Source: a virus. From it: 40,369 nucleotides of DNA. Within the stretch, counting starts at the first letter, position 1, and each line of letters starts with the position of its first letter. The notes beneath the pieces were generated by a model. The model did no database searches, had not been told where the DNA came from, and saw nothing but the letters and a program-made list of their open reading frames with translations. Location: IMG/VR virus record IMGVR_UViG_3300049225_000425, positions 1 to 40,369 of that record. One strand, 5' to 3'. The translations under genes and the position numbers were made by a program. Below, in pieces: positions 8,001-17,700 of the stretch.

Positions 8001-10852
8001 CCACTAGTTCCATTTATACCACTTGTACCACTTGTACCACTTTCGCCGGATGTTCCACTAGTTCCATCTATACCGCTTGTACCACTTGTGCCACTTTCGC
8101 CTGAAGTACCTGAAGTACCTGATTCACCTGAAGTTCCTGATGTACCATCTATACCACTTGTACCTGATGTACCTGATTCACCTGAAGTTCCACTTGTACC
8201 ATCAATACCACTTGTGCCAGAGGTTCCTGATTCGCCTGAAGTTCCTGATGTGCCATCTATACCAGAGGTTCCTGATGTGCCACTTTCGCCTGAAGTGCCT
8301 GAAGTGCCTGATTCCCCTGATGTTCCGCTAGTACCATCTATACCTGAAGTTCCACTTGTGCCGCTTTCGCCTGAAGTTCCGCTTGTTCCATCAATACCAC
8401 TTGTACCTGATGTTCCTGATTCGCCTGAAGTTCCACTTGTTCCATTTATTCCTGATGTGCCTGATGTTCCTGATTCGCCTGAAGTTCCGCTTGTTCCATC
8501 TATTCCTGATGTTCCGCTAGTCCCATTTATTCCTGAAGTACCTGATGTTCCGTCTATTCCTGATGTTCCGCTAGTCCCATTTATTCCTGAAGTTCCGCTA
8601 GTTCCATCTATACCACTTGTGCCACTTGTACCATTAATTCCTGATGTACCTGATGTTCCGTCTATACCACTTGTACCACTTGTACCATTTATACCTGAAG
8701 TTCCTGATGTACCACTTTCACCAGAAGTTCCTGAAGTTCCTGATTCACCAGAAGTTCCACTTGTACCGTCTATACCACTTGTGCCACTTGTACCATTAAT
8801 TCCTGATGTACCCGAAGTTCCATCTATACCTGAAGTGCCTGATGTGCCGCTTTCACCTGAAGTTCCGCTTGTTCCATCTATTCCGGAAGTTCCACTTGTG
8901 CCACTTTCACCTGATGTACCTGAAGTACCGTCTATACCTGAAGTACCAGATGTTCCGTTTATACCACTTGTACCTGAAGTACCATCTATCCCAGAAGTTC
9001 CGCTTGTGCCACTTTCACCAGAAGTTCCTGATGTGCCGCTTTCGCCTGAAGTTCCTGATGTGCCGCTTTCGCCTGAAGTTCCTGATGTGCCGCTTTCGCC
9101 TGAAGTTCCTGAAGTACCGTCTATACCTGAAGTTCCGCTAGTTCCATTTATACCGCTTGTACCACTAGTTCCATTTATACCGCTTGTACCACTAGTTCCA
9201 TCTATACCTGAAGTACCGCTTGTACCACTTTCGCCTGATGTTCCTGAAGTTCCTGATTCGCCTGAAGTACCTGATGTTCCATTTTCTCCAGAAGTACCTG
9301 ATGTGCCATCTATACCACTTGTACCTGATGTGCCATCTATCCCACTTGTGCCACTTGTACCATCTATACCTGAAGTACCTGATGTTCCGTCTGCACCTGA
9401 AGTTCCTGAAGTGCCATCTATTCCTGATGTGCCTGATGTGCCATCTATACCACTTGTACCAGATGTTCCATTTATACCACTTGTACCAGATGTTCCATTT
9501 ATACCACTTGTACCTGATGTGCCATCTATACCTGAAGTTCCTGATGTGCCATCTATTCCACTTGTACCACTAGTTCCGTCTATTCCGCTTGTACCTGAAG
9601 TTCCTGATTCGCCTGAAGTACCGCTTGTACCACTTTCGCCTGATGTTCCTGAAGTTCCTGATTCGCCTGAAGTACCACTTGTACCATTAATTCCTGATGT
9701 ACCCGAAGTTCCATCTATTCCTGATGTTCCACTTGTGCCATCTATTCCTGATGTACCTGAAGTTCCTGATTCGCCTGAAGTACCGCTTGTGCCACTTTCG
9801 CCTGATGTTCCTGATGTGCCACTTTCACCTGAGGTTCCTGATGTGCCATCTATTCCTGAAGTTCCGCTTGTACCATCTATTCCTGATGTGCCTGAGGTTC
9901 CTGATTCGCCTGATGTCCCACTTGTACCATCTATACCTGAAGTTCCGCTTGTACCATCTATTCCTGATGTGCCTGATGTGCCACTTGTTCCTGTTCCACC
10001 ACTTGTACCCGATAAAATATTTACTTTTACAGCATCTTCTATTGAACTATCAATAGTAACATCTACCCCTCCAACAAAGTTTATTGCTCTAACATTTTTC
10101 TTTTCTAGAACATCATCTTCATATATATCAGTAATAGTTAAGTCATCAAAAAAATTATTTAATGCAATTTGATATCCAGCTACGTCACTACCTAAAGTAG
10201 TACCCATTCCGGCAATATCATTATTAAAAATAGTTGATAAAGATTCAGTTGTAGTTAATGCAGCTATAGGTAAAGATTGACCTGATCCCCTAAATATTTG
10301 GTCTCCACTTTCTGCTTCAGTTCCATTTTCATTCCATGAAGTAAAAAAAGCTATTTCACTATTTCCTATATCTCTATAAGTAACATCTGTAATTAAATAT
10401 TCGTGAAATCTTCCATTAATAGCTGTTCCACCTGAATCGGCTGCTTGACCAATTAAAGAATATTTGGGAGTGAGATTAATTTTAAAATCAACTTCATCAC
10501 TACCTGTAATATTATTTACATTAATTTCTTGGGCAGGATCTGTAAAAGAAGAAGTTCCTACAAAATAAGTTCCTGCTGGAGTATTTAAGCCTAATGTTTG
10601 ACCACTACCTGCATTTGCATTTGCTGTTTGATCTACTGTTACAGTATTTCCTACAATATTTGTAATTGTAACTATCCCGGCAAATTGGTTATCTATATAA
10701 GTAATTGTTTGACCAATACGTGCTAAATGGGGTAAAGTAATAGTAAATTGATTAGACCCATCAGTAAAATTTCCAGTTGTAACTAAGAAATTTTCATTTT
10801 GTGGATAGGTACTACTTAATTTTCCATAAAAGGGTTGTGATGTATAGGCCAT
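5012..10852 (-). CDS. Giant repeat-containing tail fibre / adhesin
   Basis: A 1946-residue protein in four parts. Residues 1-282 form a beta-rich N-terminus that probably attaches to the virion. Residues about 283-967 are an unbroken run of nine-residue units, GTSGTSG plus a variable pair (ID, ES, IN, rarely AD or EN), collagen-like in glycine spacing. Residues about 1010-1800 contain dozens of IGGGxxN-type repeats typical of a YadA-head-like beta-roll, unusually rich in Cys before Asn (GGQCN, GGCSN, GGCCN). The last 130 residues start [10 protein letters not shown] and include HSFVESP and a [13 protein letters not shown] segment; similar C-terminal modules occur in bacterial and phage surface proteins, possibly for trimer folding or release. 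It is the best candidate for the receptor-binding fibre. The start has no class A leader; an imperfect class B box (AAATTTATATT) lies just upstream. Confidence 0.85.
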   Translation of the reverse strand: MAYTSQPFYGKLSSTYPQNENFLVTTGNFTDGSNQFTITLPHLARIGQTITYIDNQFAGIVTITNIVGNTVTVDQTANANAGSGQTLGLNTPAGTYFVGTSSFTDPAQEINVNNITGSDEVDFKINLTPKYSLIGQAADSGGTAINGRFHEYLITDVTYRDIGNSEIAFFTSWNENGTEAESGDQIFRGSGQSLPIAALTTTESLSTIFNNDIAGMGTTLGSDVAGYQIALNNFFDDLTITDIYEDDVLEKKNVRAINFVGGVDVTIDSSIEDAVKVNILSGTSGGTGTSGTSGTSGIDGTSGTSGIDGTSGTSGESGTSGTSGIDGTSGTSGIDGTSGTSGESGTSGTSGESGTSGTSGESGTSGTSGIDGTSGTSGIDGTSGTSGINGTSGTSGESGTSGTSGESGTSGTSGESGTSGTSGIDGTSGTSGIDGTSGTSGIDGTSGTSGINGTSGTSGINGTSGTSGIDGTSGTSGIDGTSGTSGADGTSGTSGIDGTSGTSGIDGTSGTSGIDGTSGTSGENGTSGTSGESGTSGTSGESGTSGTSGIDGTSGTSGINGTSGTSGINGTSGTSGIDGTSGTSGESGTSGTSGESGTSGTSGESGTSGTSGESGTSGTSGIDGTSGTSGINGTSGTSGIDGTSGTSGESGTSGTSGIDGTSGTSGESGTSGTSGIDGTSGTSGINGTSGTSGIDGTSGTSGESGTSGTSGESGTSGTSGINGTSGTSGIDGTSGTSGINGTSGTSGIDGTSGTSGINGTSGTSGIDGTSGTSGINGTSGTSGIDGTSGTSGESGTSGTSGINGTSGTSGESGTSGTSGIDGTSGTSGESGTSGTSGIDGTSGTSGESGTSGTSGESGTSGTSGIDGTSGTSGESGTSGTSGIDGTSGTSGESGTSGTSGIDGTSGTSGESGTSGTSGESGTSGTSGIDGTSGTSGESGTSGTSGINGTSGTSGINGTSGTSGTSGTGQAVEILDNGTSITTDVESINFVGATITEPTADNVTVTIGGGGGPEGPYEYNVPGDIDSGIQPVSGSNTATGCFSTIGGGQSNIVQATSSFIGGGNTNKICDGGVDNIQSSGSFIGGGCTNTIVGGFNVISGGCSNIVAGKGSTVIHSFIGGGRCHDILGSYGVIAGGDNNRTSGTHSSVLGGTGNNALGGASTIVGGASNSTNASQELSFIGGGQDNCIEGKGWNFIGGGAGNTAKGYIQTIGGGNCNSIDDGEASIIGGGQCNYAGGNVASTLGGFQNCSFGTFDVIVGGKGHWSKGGSFQFIGGGLVNCIEPEGDCQFNAILSGCTNLIAGSSVASSIAGGINNGVFSPQSFIGGGKSNQAKGLSFNTIAGGFSNIILGACANIIGGGRNNCIDGNGDNDYNSILGGCCNWITCNAACSTIVGGSCNTTLTNHTVLGGCYNRAEGPGDTVFGFCNTSTSAGKGQIIVGFRNTSSGQYNLIGGCNNNVEGTGGAAKSNPDWNVVVGCNNNVLMTPSSLMAGEDNTFDDIKNAAMWGTSNCIYSISSNASMGGASNIITKTTNSSIISGRLNSVSGSFDDGAGKGYCLNDNSAILSGMCNIIQTRAQATYKPTDSDYGQNIIGAGTCNTIESFVIDSFIGSGKCNVISNCIQVQDEGGSTADRTNCGNAIVGGLKNAICGYKGKFPQNFIGGGNLNQILQGSSSFYDASNMGMNSIVGGFCNTITDTQQDLASGGELCYISNNFIGGGCRNQISGSRGRNSVVGGTCNVITGNCVQQAAILGGYGNEIKKTGTNDPNCSTIIGSDRANNIHENSHIIGLSQYTTAANHTTYVCNLCVVGTLAKAAGSFKIDHPTPSKSSTHNLIHSFVESPTAGDNIYRYSVTTVNNKAEITLPNYYKDLNKDNQIWVSADGHFGQAFGLINLETTILTITSNQDGKYNVLLIGTRKDKDANKYWKGVETLKNEEETTNYNKKQLDSL
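7950..10005 (-). repeat. 27-bp tandem coding repeat (GTSGTSG-xx units)
   Basis: About 2.05 kb of near-identical 27-bp units, roughly 76 copies, encodes the nine-residue repeat of the giant fibre. Units differ mainly in the two residues between GTSGTSG blocks and in synonymous third positions, so the array is a mosaic of a few unit types in irregular order. This is the pattern expected from repeated unequal recombination or slippage. The same unit recurs at about 11500-11630 in the neighbouring fibre gene. Confidence 0.95.
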
Positions 10853-10862
10853 TCATTTTATT

Positions 10863-11891
10863 TTAAAATATAAATTTAATTGAATAAATACGGAGTGAGT
10901 TTAACCCACCAACAGGAAATATATTAAAATTATTACTTGTATTTGCAATTATATATACACTAGGTTCCATTTGTCCTGTATCCATTCTATAAGCTTGACA
11001 TACAGGAATATTAGATGAGGCCTTAGTTGAATTTGCTCCTGCTCCATTATCTATAGATTGAGGCATTGTTAAAGAATATTCACTTCCACCAATAACACCT
11101 CCTGTATATACTCTTATTGAGTTTACTTGAACATTGCCTGCATTAGGGGATTCAATTGTTGATGATGAAGTTCCAACATTTGTTGATTTTACTGCTGGAA
11201 TGTATGCTCCATCTGTACCGTTTATATTTCCAGAGGTTGCAGAAGCATAGTCAAATGAATCTGTTGTAACATTTGCAATTAATGTATATAAATAATTATC
11301 AGCTCCTCCTCTTATTACAACATAGTCTCCTGCATTTAAACCATGGGCTATTGATGTTACTGTTACTGTAGTTCCTATTCTTTGCCATATTAATCCAGAA
11401 TAAAGATTACCAGTTGATAATACTTCAATCTCACCAGAATTTAATGTTGAAGTAACATACCTTACTGCTTGGTTAGGAATGTTTGGGATAACACCTGAAG
11501 TACCAGATGTACCTGATTCGCCTGATGTTCCTGAAGTTCCGTTTATACCACTTGTGCCACTTGTACCATTGATTCCTGATGTACCTGATGTTCCGTTTAT
11601 GCCACTTGTTCCACTTGTTCCACTTGTCCCGGCTCCTCCTCCACCATTATTAGGTGCTTTAAAAACCTGACCAGTAGTATTATCATAAGATAATATATAA
11701 TTTTGTTCTTGTTCTAATAAAACACTAGGTTCTATATATATTGAACTGGTTGCTTTAAAAGATCCTGATATTGATATATCATAAGCTTGTTGGTTAGTAG
11801 CGGAAAAGGCATCAACAGATTGAGAAACATGCCATGATTGGACTATTTTTCCCTGTTCAATATCATTTTTATACTCAAATTCTTTTGCCAT
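10863..11891 (-). CDS. Tail fibre / appendage protein with GTSG repeats
   Basis: A 342-residue protein. Residues 1-85 are an N-terminal domain of mixed strands (for example ISGSFKATSSIYIEPS). Residues about 87-135 are the same GTSGTSG(IN/ES) units as in the giant fibre, only about five copies here. The rest is a beta-rich C-terminal domain with AGDYVVIRGGADNYLYTLIANVT and a final SGRIYSIKFIF-like strand set. Short fibres with a Gly-Ser-Thr shaft and a globular tip suit an accessory fibre or the part that holds the giant fibre. It lies between the giant fibre and the paralogous structural pair, and a class B box stands directly before its start (11908-11917). Confidence 0.75.
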   Translation of the reverse strand: MAKEFEYKNDIEQGKIVQSWHVSQSVDAFSATNQQAYDISISGSFKATSSIYIEPSVLLEQEQNYILSYDNTTGQVFKAPNNGGGGAGTSGTSGTSGINGTSGTSGINGTSGTSGINGTSGTSGESGTSGTSGVIPNIPNQAVRYVTSTLNSGEIEVLSTGNLYSGLIWQRIGTTVTVTSIAHGLNAGDYVVIRGGADNYLYTLIANVTTDSFDYASATSGNINGTDGAYIPAVKSTNVGTSSSTIESPNAGNVQVNSIRVYTGGVIGGSEYSLTMPQSIDNGAGANSTKASSNIPVCQAYRMDTGQMEPSVYIIANTSNNFNIFPVGGLNSLRIYSIKFIF

Positions 11892-11907
11892 TTTACCTTA
11901 TTATTTA

Positions 11908-11917
11908 TTATAAATAT
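11908..11917 (-). promoter_or_regulatory. Class B (late-type) promoter box
   Basis: ATATTTATAA on the minus strand, 17 bases before the ATG of the short fibre gene and just inside the gap after the structural gene that ends at 11921. It matches the boxes at 14778-14787, 27946-27955, 31277-31286, 34490-34499 and 37146-37155. Confidence 0.6.
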
Positions 11918-11920
11918 TTA

Positions 11921-13000
11921 CTATCTATCTATATTCACTAAAATTGTTGTATCCGTTGTAGGAGATGATTGTAAGGGTTGAGCTAGTTTACCTACAGCTA
12001 ACAGTTGATAATCTTCATCATATAAACCTACAGTTGTAATATAAGGACTAAAATAAGAACTTGTTACAAAATCAAAAGGTTTTCCTATAGAAGCTGTATT
12101 TTCCCATTGTATTTCACCTGTATTTTGGAATTTTGTTGGTATTTGACTTCCTGTTATTGAACTTGGGTTTAAACTATAATTAAATTCATTTTCATTTATT
12201 GTGCATTGATATTGTGTTTCAAATAACTTATAAGAGCTTGAAAAAGACATAGTTACATCATTTGAAATAATATAAGCATCTACAAAATTTTTTATCTCTG
12301 TAACTAAATTGCCACCGTATAATGATGTCCCATATATTGCTGTACCATAAACATCATCATATTCTATTGAAGAAATAGAAGAATTTCCTATAATTATAAT
12401 ACCATGTTGATAAATTATATTACCATCTATATATTCATAAGTTAAATCTGAGTCTGCAGGATAACCTCTCCATAAAAGTCTTCCTTCACCATCATCTTTT
12501 ATTGACCCACTATCAGGGGATTCAATATAAAAAGAATTAGGTTGAATATAGTCCCCAAATAATTTTGATGGTATTGAGATAACACCTAAAGATGCAGTTG
12601 GTAAATTTTTATTAGGCCAAAGAGTAGTTTGTTCATAATTATAAAAATTAGATTGTTGTACTCCTCCTATATTAACATTTCCTTCTTCACTAGCTCCTAA
12701 TAAAATACTAGAAGTAATAGCATTTTGGGTAAACCCACTACTTCCTGAGATATAATTTGTGTAATAAAGTTGTTTTATAGAATCGTAAACTAATACAGAA
12801 GAAAGTTGTTCTTCTACTGGTAAGTTAGTACCAGTAAGAATACTACCAGAGTCAAGATAGTTTCCATTTAAACCAATATATCTATTTATACCAACATTAG
12901 ATTCTACTAAAACATCACCTCCAATGAAATGAAATCCTTTATTTACCTCAAATGGAGATATTATTAAATCTTGTGTGTTGAATTGTTTGTAAGCGCTCAT
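11921..13000 (-). CDS. Virion structural protein, paralogue of next gene upstream
   Basis: A 359-residue Ser/Thr/Asn-rich protein without membrane segments. Its last third contains FNYSLNPSSITGSQ, then YITTVGLYDEDYQLLAVGKLAQP and a closing VNIDR. The neighbouring 354-residue protein has FNYTENPSFISGST, PTTVGLYNDGNDLLAVAKLSRP and VKLDF at matching places, so the two arose by duplication of a common C-terminal domain, while the N-terminal halves differ. The position between fibre and baseplate genes suggests baseplate-fibre connectors, but no T4 counterpart can be named. It follows its paralogue by 5 bases, so the two are co-transcribed. Confidence 0.75.
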   Translation of the reverse strand: MSAYKQFNTQDLIISPFEVNKGFHFIGGDVLVESNVGINRYIGLNGNYLDSGSILTGTNLPVEEQLSSVLVYDSIKQLYYTNYISGSSGFTQNAITSSILLGASEEGNVNIGGVQQSNFYNYEQTTLWPNKNLPTASLGVISIPSKLFGDYIQPNSFYIESPDSGSIKDDGEGRLLWRGYPADSDLTYEYIDGNIIYQHGIIIIGNSSISSIEYDDVYGTAIYGTSLYGGNLVTEIKNFVDAYIISNDVTMSFSSSYKLFETQYQCTINENEFNYSLNPSSITGSQIPTKFQNTGEIQWENTASIGKPFDFVTSSYFSPYITTVGLYDEDYQLLAVGKLAQPLQSSPTTDTTILVNIDR

Positions 13001-13005
13001 TCATT

Positions 13006-14070
13006 TTAGAAATCTAATTTCACTCGTACTAGAGCTTCTTTTGTAAAATCTTTTTGTATTGGTCTTGATAATTTAGCTACAGCTAATAAATCGTTCCCAT
13101 CATTGTATAAACCTACAGTTGTTGGGAATGTTTGAGGATTATTTATAAAATAAGGATAAATTACTTCACCAGTTGATCCCGATATAAATGAGGGATTTTC
13201 TGTATAGTTGAATTCATTATTTCTAGCTCTAATAAAAACATAATCCGAAGAAATAGTTTCTTGACAATTTAATTGAAATGTTTCTATATCATTATTAAAA
13301 GCATGAGACCCAGATATTCGTTGAAATAACTTTACAGGGTTTTGAGAATTAGTATCTGAAGCTATCTCTGTGTCTAAGTTAATACCCCCATCTGATGGGT
13401 CATTTCCTCTTAAAGCTTGTGCATTTAATAAAATAGTAGAAATATCAGGACAAAACCACCCATAAGAACCACTATCAGGAGTAAATCCTTTAGGATTTAA
13501 TGAAGTATTTGCTACACCGTTTGATCCACTGATTAATTGGTATACTCTTTGTGTGCCGTAATAATCTGGAGTTGTTACCATTCCTGAATTGTCTGTCAAC
13601 TGGATAGCATCATATGCACCATTACTAGAAGAAAGAACTAAATTTAAAGTTCCAGGCATTAAAGATTGTTTATACCTTGCTCTTTCTATACTAATAGCAT
13701 AAAAATCATTATCAGCACTACCTGTATTTGTATCCCCCCAGACAAAATTTGAATTTTCATCCTCTAAAATTAATGTTCTATATTGGCCGTAAATAGTTGT
13801 AGTTGGAGAAATGTAAGGTACATTAGGATCAAAATTTACACCACCACCACCTCTTTTATTACCATAAGCTATTTGAAATTGCACTGCTGCTTCTGGTGCT
13901 GTAGTGTCTGATTGATATACACTTAAATAATAAGGACCTGAAGATCCTTCTTTTTGGGTAGAAGAAGTAAAAAAAGTATTTAATGTAGGAGAGTTATTAC
14001 TCCATACTGTTGAAGTTACCGAATCGGAACTTACTACGAAATCTTCTGGATCTAATCTTTTAAAAGCCAT
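13006..14070 (-). CDS. Virion structural protein, paralogue of neighbour
   Basis: A 354-residue protein starting MAFKRLDPEDFVVSSDSVTST. A central region has YRTLILEDENSNFVWG and IYAISIERARYKQSLMPG-like strands; the C-terminal domain (from about residue 280) carries NEFNYTENPSFISGS and TTVGLYNDGNDLLAVAKLSRPIQK, shared with the neighbouring 359-residue protein. This closing module recurs in structural proteins of T4-type marine phages as I recall it; the exact position in the particle is unknown. It lies 7 bases after the 222-residue structural gene and 5 bases before its paralogue, within a tightly packed late operon. Confidence 0.75.
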   Translation of the reverse strand: MAFKRLDPEDFVVSSDSVTSTVWSNNSPTLNTFFTSSTQKEGSSGPYYLSVYQSDTTAPEAAVQFQIAYGNKRGGGGVNFDPNVPYISPTTTIYGQYRTLILEDENSNFVWGDTNTGSADNDFYAISIERARYKQSLMPGTLNLVLSSSNGAYDAIQLTDNSGMVTTPDYYGTQRVYQLISGSNGVANTSLNPKGFTPDSGSYGWFCPDISTILLNAQALRGNDPSDGGINLDTEIASDTNSQNPVKLFQRISGSHAFNNDIETFQLNCQETISSDYVFIRARNNEFNYTENPSFISGSTGEVIYPYFINNPQTFPTTVGLYNDGNDLLAVAKLSRPIQKDFTKEALVRVKLDF

Positions 14071-14077
14071 GTTTTTA

Positions 14078-14746
14078 TTATGTTAAGGATTGTTTTGTTA
14101 TTGTTACTGGAATTGTTAATCTAGCGCCACTATCTAATCCTGTTACTGTTAATGTTGTTCTTAATTGAGAATTTGAACCAAATAAAGTATTAACTGTTGT
14201 TGATGTTAAATTAATTTGAGTACCTATTACAGTTTTAGAAACACTAGTACCAATAGTTTGAGTAGCATTTTGATTAGCTGCAATAGAAGCTTCAGATTGT
14301 ATTCCTTGACCTGTAAATGTACTTAATAATCTTACATCACCAATAGTTGCACTATACCCACTTGTTTCAAATGTTTGCTCATTACCTAAATAATTTAAGG
14401 TTTGTGGTGTAACTGATAATTGAGCTCCTTGTTTCATTGTAATTGCAGCATAACCTAAATCTAGTACAGGTAATTTAGCTGTACCTCTTGGTAATGTAGT
14501 CAATTTATACTTCATTATCTGCAATTCACTTGGAAATGCTTCTAATAAAGGCATGTTATCAATAGCTTCACCATAATATGCAGATCCAGATGGATGATTT
14601 GGATTATATAATGTATAATCAATTTCATCATCTGCAAGTGCAAATTGTGTTATTTGGAATGAACCATCATTACGAGATAATGCTTCTCTTCCTTTTGTAG
14701 TTAATATAGCATCAACTGTAATTACTGCGTTATTTAAATATCCCAT
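14078..14746 (-). CDS. Virion structural protein
   Basis: A 222-residue protein starting MGYLNNAVITVDAILTTKGREALSRNDG, followed by FQITQFALADDEIDYTLYNPNHP and MKYKLTTLPRGTAKLPVLDLGY. This N-terminal half is a pattern I recall from conserved structural proteins of marine T4-type phages, where it is annotated only as a structural protein. The C-terminal half is Thr/Ser-rich and beta-like (TLTVTGLDSGARLTIPVTITKQSLT), resembling an Ig-like domain. Two class B boxes stand in the gap before it, implying strong late expression. Confidence 0.75.
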   Translation of the reverse strand: MGYLNNAVITVDAILTTKGREALSRNDGSFQITQFALADDEIDYTLYNPNHPSGSAYYGEAIDNMPLLEAFPSELQIMKYKLTTLPRGTAKLPVLDLGYAAITMKQGAQLSVTPQTLNYLGNEQTFETSGYSATIGDVRLLSTFTGQGIQSEASIAANQNATQTIGTSVSKTVIGTQINLTSTTVNTLFGSNSQLRTTLTVTGLDSGARLTIPVTITKQSLT

Positions 14747-14759
14747 TGTATTGTTTTTA

Positions 14760-14787
14760 TATAAATATTGTTATATGTTATAAATAT
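14760..14787 (-). promoter_or_regulatory. Tandem class B (late-type) promoter boxes
   Basis: Two boxes on the minus strand, ATATTTATA at 14760-14768 and ATATTTATAA at 14778-14787, lie about 14 and 32 bases before the ATG at 14746. The distal box has the better spacing for a transcribed leader. This 50-base gap after the giant structural gene is otherwise nearly pure AT. Confidence 0.6.
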
Positions 14788-14795
14788 GTATTCTG

Positions 14796-17700
14796 TTAAG
14801 ATTCTATTATTCCTTTGGAAATTAAATCATTTACTATCATAGATGCACTTTGAACTAAATAATCTGTAGGAAAATCCGGATATAATATACCAGGAGTAGT
14901 TGCTACTTCCAAACTACTTAATGAAGCAGTATAAAAACCATCTTCACTAGCATCAGGTGTAAAAAATGATTCTGTTAAAGCAAATGATGATGTCGGTTGT
15001 ATAATCTGAGATATACTTGAACTTGCTAAAGATTCATAAGGGAACGGAAGATCCAAATATAATGAATTAGGATTAACAACTGGTCTTCTTACTAGAAAGA
15101 AATCTTTATTTATAGATCTATCTACTGGTCCATTTAATATTATTTTTAGTCTAGCTGTACCATTAACAATATTTTCTTGTGGAGAAAATACCTTTATAAT
15201 TTTATAAGTATAATTTTCATTATTATTAAATCTAATTTCATCCCCCTCTTGTAATAAGATTGTACTTTCAATAGGATCAAAAGCAGTATTTGCTGGTTCT
15301 ACTCCTCCTGGGAAATAATCAGATTGTCCAGGGAAATAAGGCAAATCACCTTGACGGAAATCTGTACCATATGCTTCATTTATATTAGGGGACATCATTA
15401 CAAGTACAGTTTGGTCAAAGCCATTATATAATGAATCATTAGTTGGTAAACCAAAATCCCAGAATGGAGCTTCTGCAGTATTAATTTCGGACATTAAATA
15501 ATCATTAGCCCCCTGACCTTGTAAACTAATAGCGGTATAAGATCCTTCATAATCAAGTGGGAAGAAGTAACCTTGTCTATAACCGCTTTTAGCAGGTTTA
15601 AAGCCACCTTTAATTCTCCAGTTAATTAAATCATCACCTTTAATTGTATATTTTCCACTATTAGCAGTAATAATCCATTCTAATGCTTTAACTTCGTATA
15701 AACTACTTCTCCATAATCCTAAATCATATAAAGTTTCATACATTTCCCAATCAACCGTACATTTAATTCCACCTGTAGGAACTGGTACTTTAGAATATAT
15801 CCATCTTTTAAATCTCCATCTTTTAAGATAATCTGCAATTGTACCTCTTCTTCTTACAGTTACATATTTTATTATATTAGTCATATCAAACCACCCATAT
15901 CCTAATACGCTACCAATATTTTTTACTCTACCATCATCTGTATAAACTTTACATTCTATATCTTCTAGATTAAATGGTCTTTCCTCTTCTCCCTGCCATT
16001 CAGAACCTTCAAAAGATCCACTACTGTACATATGTAATTCAAATCTGAGTTCATCTCTTACATATCTTGTTTCACTAACAAAAGATGTTACAAATGATGA
16101 TTGAAGAGACACAATCTGTGAAGATGGCAAATCTTGGTTAGCAATAATATATGGATTTATATTAGTTGATGCTGTGTAATATACAGCCGGGCCTCTTGTT
16201 GGATCCAAATAATAAGGATCAAAATCATTTTGTGTACTATACGTTATATCTTCTGATGGGTTTAAATAATAATCAACATATTGTTGTGGGGATGAAGTAT
16301 CAATACTAGCAGTACCTCTTGCTGTAAATCGAGTAAATAATACATCATTTTCGTCACCATTATCATATTGAGATATATAACCTGAACCTGATAGAGGAAT
16401 AAGGTTAGAATAATTATTTGATGAATTTTGTGTGTATAGAATTGGAGAAACATATTGCATTGTTCTTTCTATACTTGAAGGAGTTCCTAAAGTTTTATAT
16501 TTACTTTCCCCACTTTTAGCTGCTATTTTTCCTAAAGTACTATTTGGGAAAACTGCTTCAAATGTATCTATACTTAATTCGTTTAATGAAGGGGGTAAAG
16601 CATTACCTTGTTCATCAATTAAATAATTTAAATTAACTCTTGTTAATCCATTAATATTCGGGTAAGGGTCATCTAAATCATTAAAATACCCAAAATAAGC
16701 ATCTCTTAATTCTATAGTTGGTAATTTACCAAATGTTCCTGTATCTCCAATGTTCCAAACATTTAATTCTCTACTTGTGGATTTTGATCCATTATATTTA
16801 TTTAATATAGAAGCAAATTGAGTATAGTTTGAAACAGGAACTGTTGCTCTAGTTGCACTACCACTAATAATTTGTTTAATATTTACAGGAGCTAAAGAAC
16901 TAGAATAGAATAACGTAGTTGATTGGTAATTATAATCTACATCTTCTAGATAAGGATTTGGTCTTTGAGTATTATAATTATTTAATAGTGGTTGACAATC
17001 TACAGCAAATTGGAAAGGTAATACTCCATTTCCATAAAAAGTTTCTACTATAAAATCAGTAACTGCAGGTACTCTATAATTCCCTGGTTCTAGATTTAAA
17101 TTAGCATTAGACATTTTTGAGGTATCGTTAAAAGGAGACCATATAGAACTACTATTGTAAATACTCATAGAATATTCTGTAATATCTAAACCAAATTGAG
17201 GATTTTTATTAACATTAAGATTAACTCTAAAAGCATCATTTAAATTGTAACTTTGGTTAAATAAGTTTAATGAACCTGTTATTGAAACTCTACCAATTGA
17301 TTCAGTATCATCTGTTTCTAAAAATAATTCTTGGAAAATTGGAGGGCCTAAAGCAGAATTATCATTAGCTTTACCCTGGAATACACCTACAGATCCTGTA
17401 AGTTCTAATGGAGTTACTGTATTTAGTACAGATTGAGATATAATTAATTTTTCATCTGTGTTGAGGGGATTAGGTGCACCTATAAATCTTATTTCGGGTT
17501 GTACTCCTCGTGCAGGTGTATTTTGAGGGAGATATTTTGAAAATTTATATTTTATATAATAAATATCTCCTTCATCATTACGTGTAGAACCTTTATCTAT
17601 AAAAGCACCTTGATCAAAATCATGTTTAATGTTTAAAAATGGACTATCATTAAACGTACCATTTACGTTTAACCAAGTCGAACCTTGACCAGGAGGAAGA

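Noticed and set aside
8077-10056. Several shorter plus-strand frames within the fibre repeat
   Set aside because: They are the other antisense frames of the same 27-bp repeat and have repetitive, Leu/His/Tyr-rich composition without any gene-like feature.
8088-10172. A 694-codon open frame on the plus strand, rich in Val-Pro repeats
   Set aside because: It is the exact antisense of the GTSGTSG repeat. Periodic coding repeats keep the opposite strand free of stops, and there is no promoter or leader for it.
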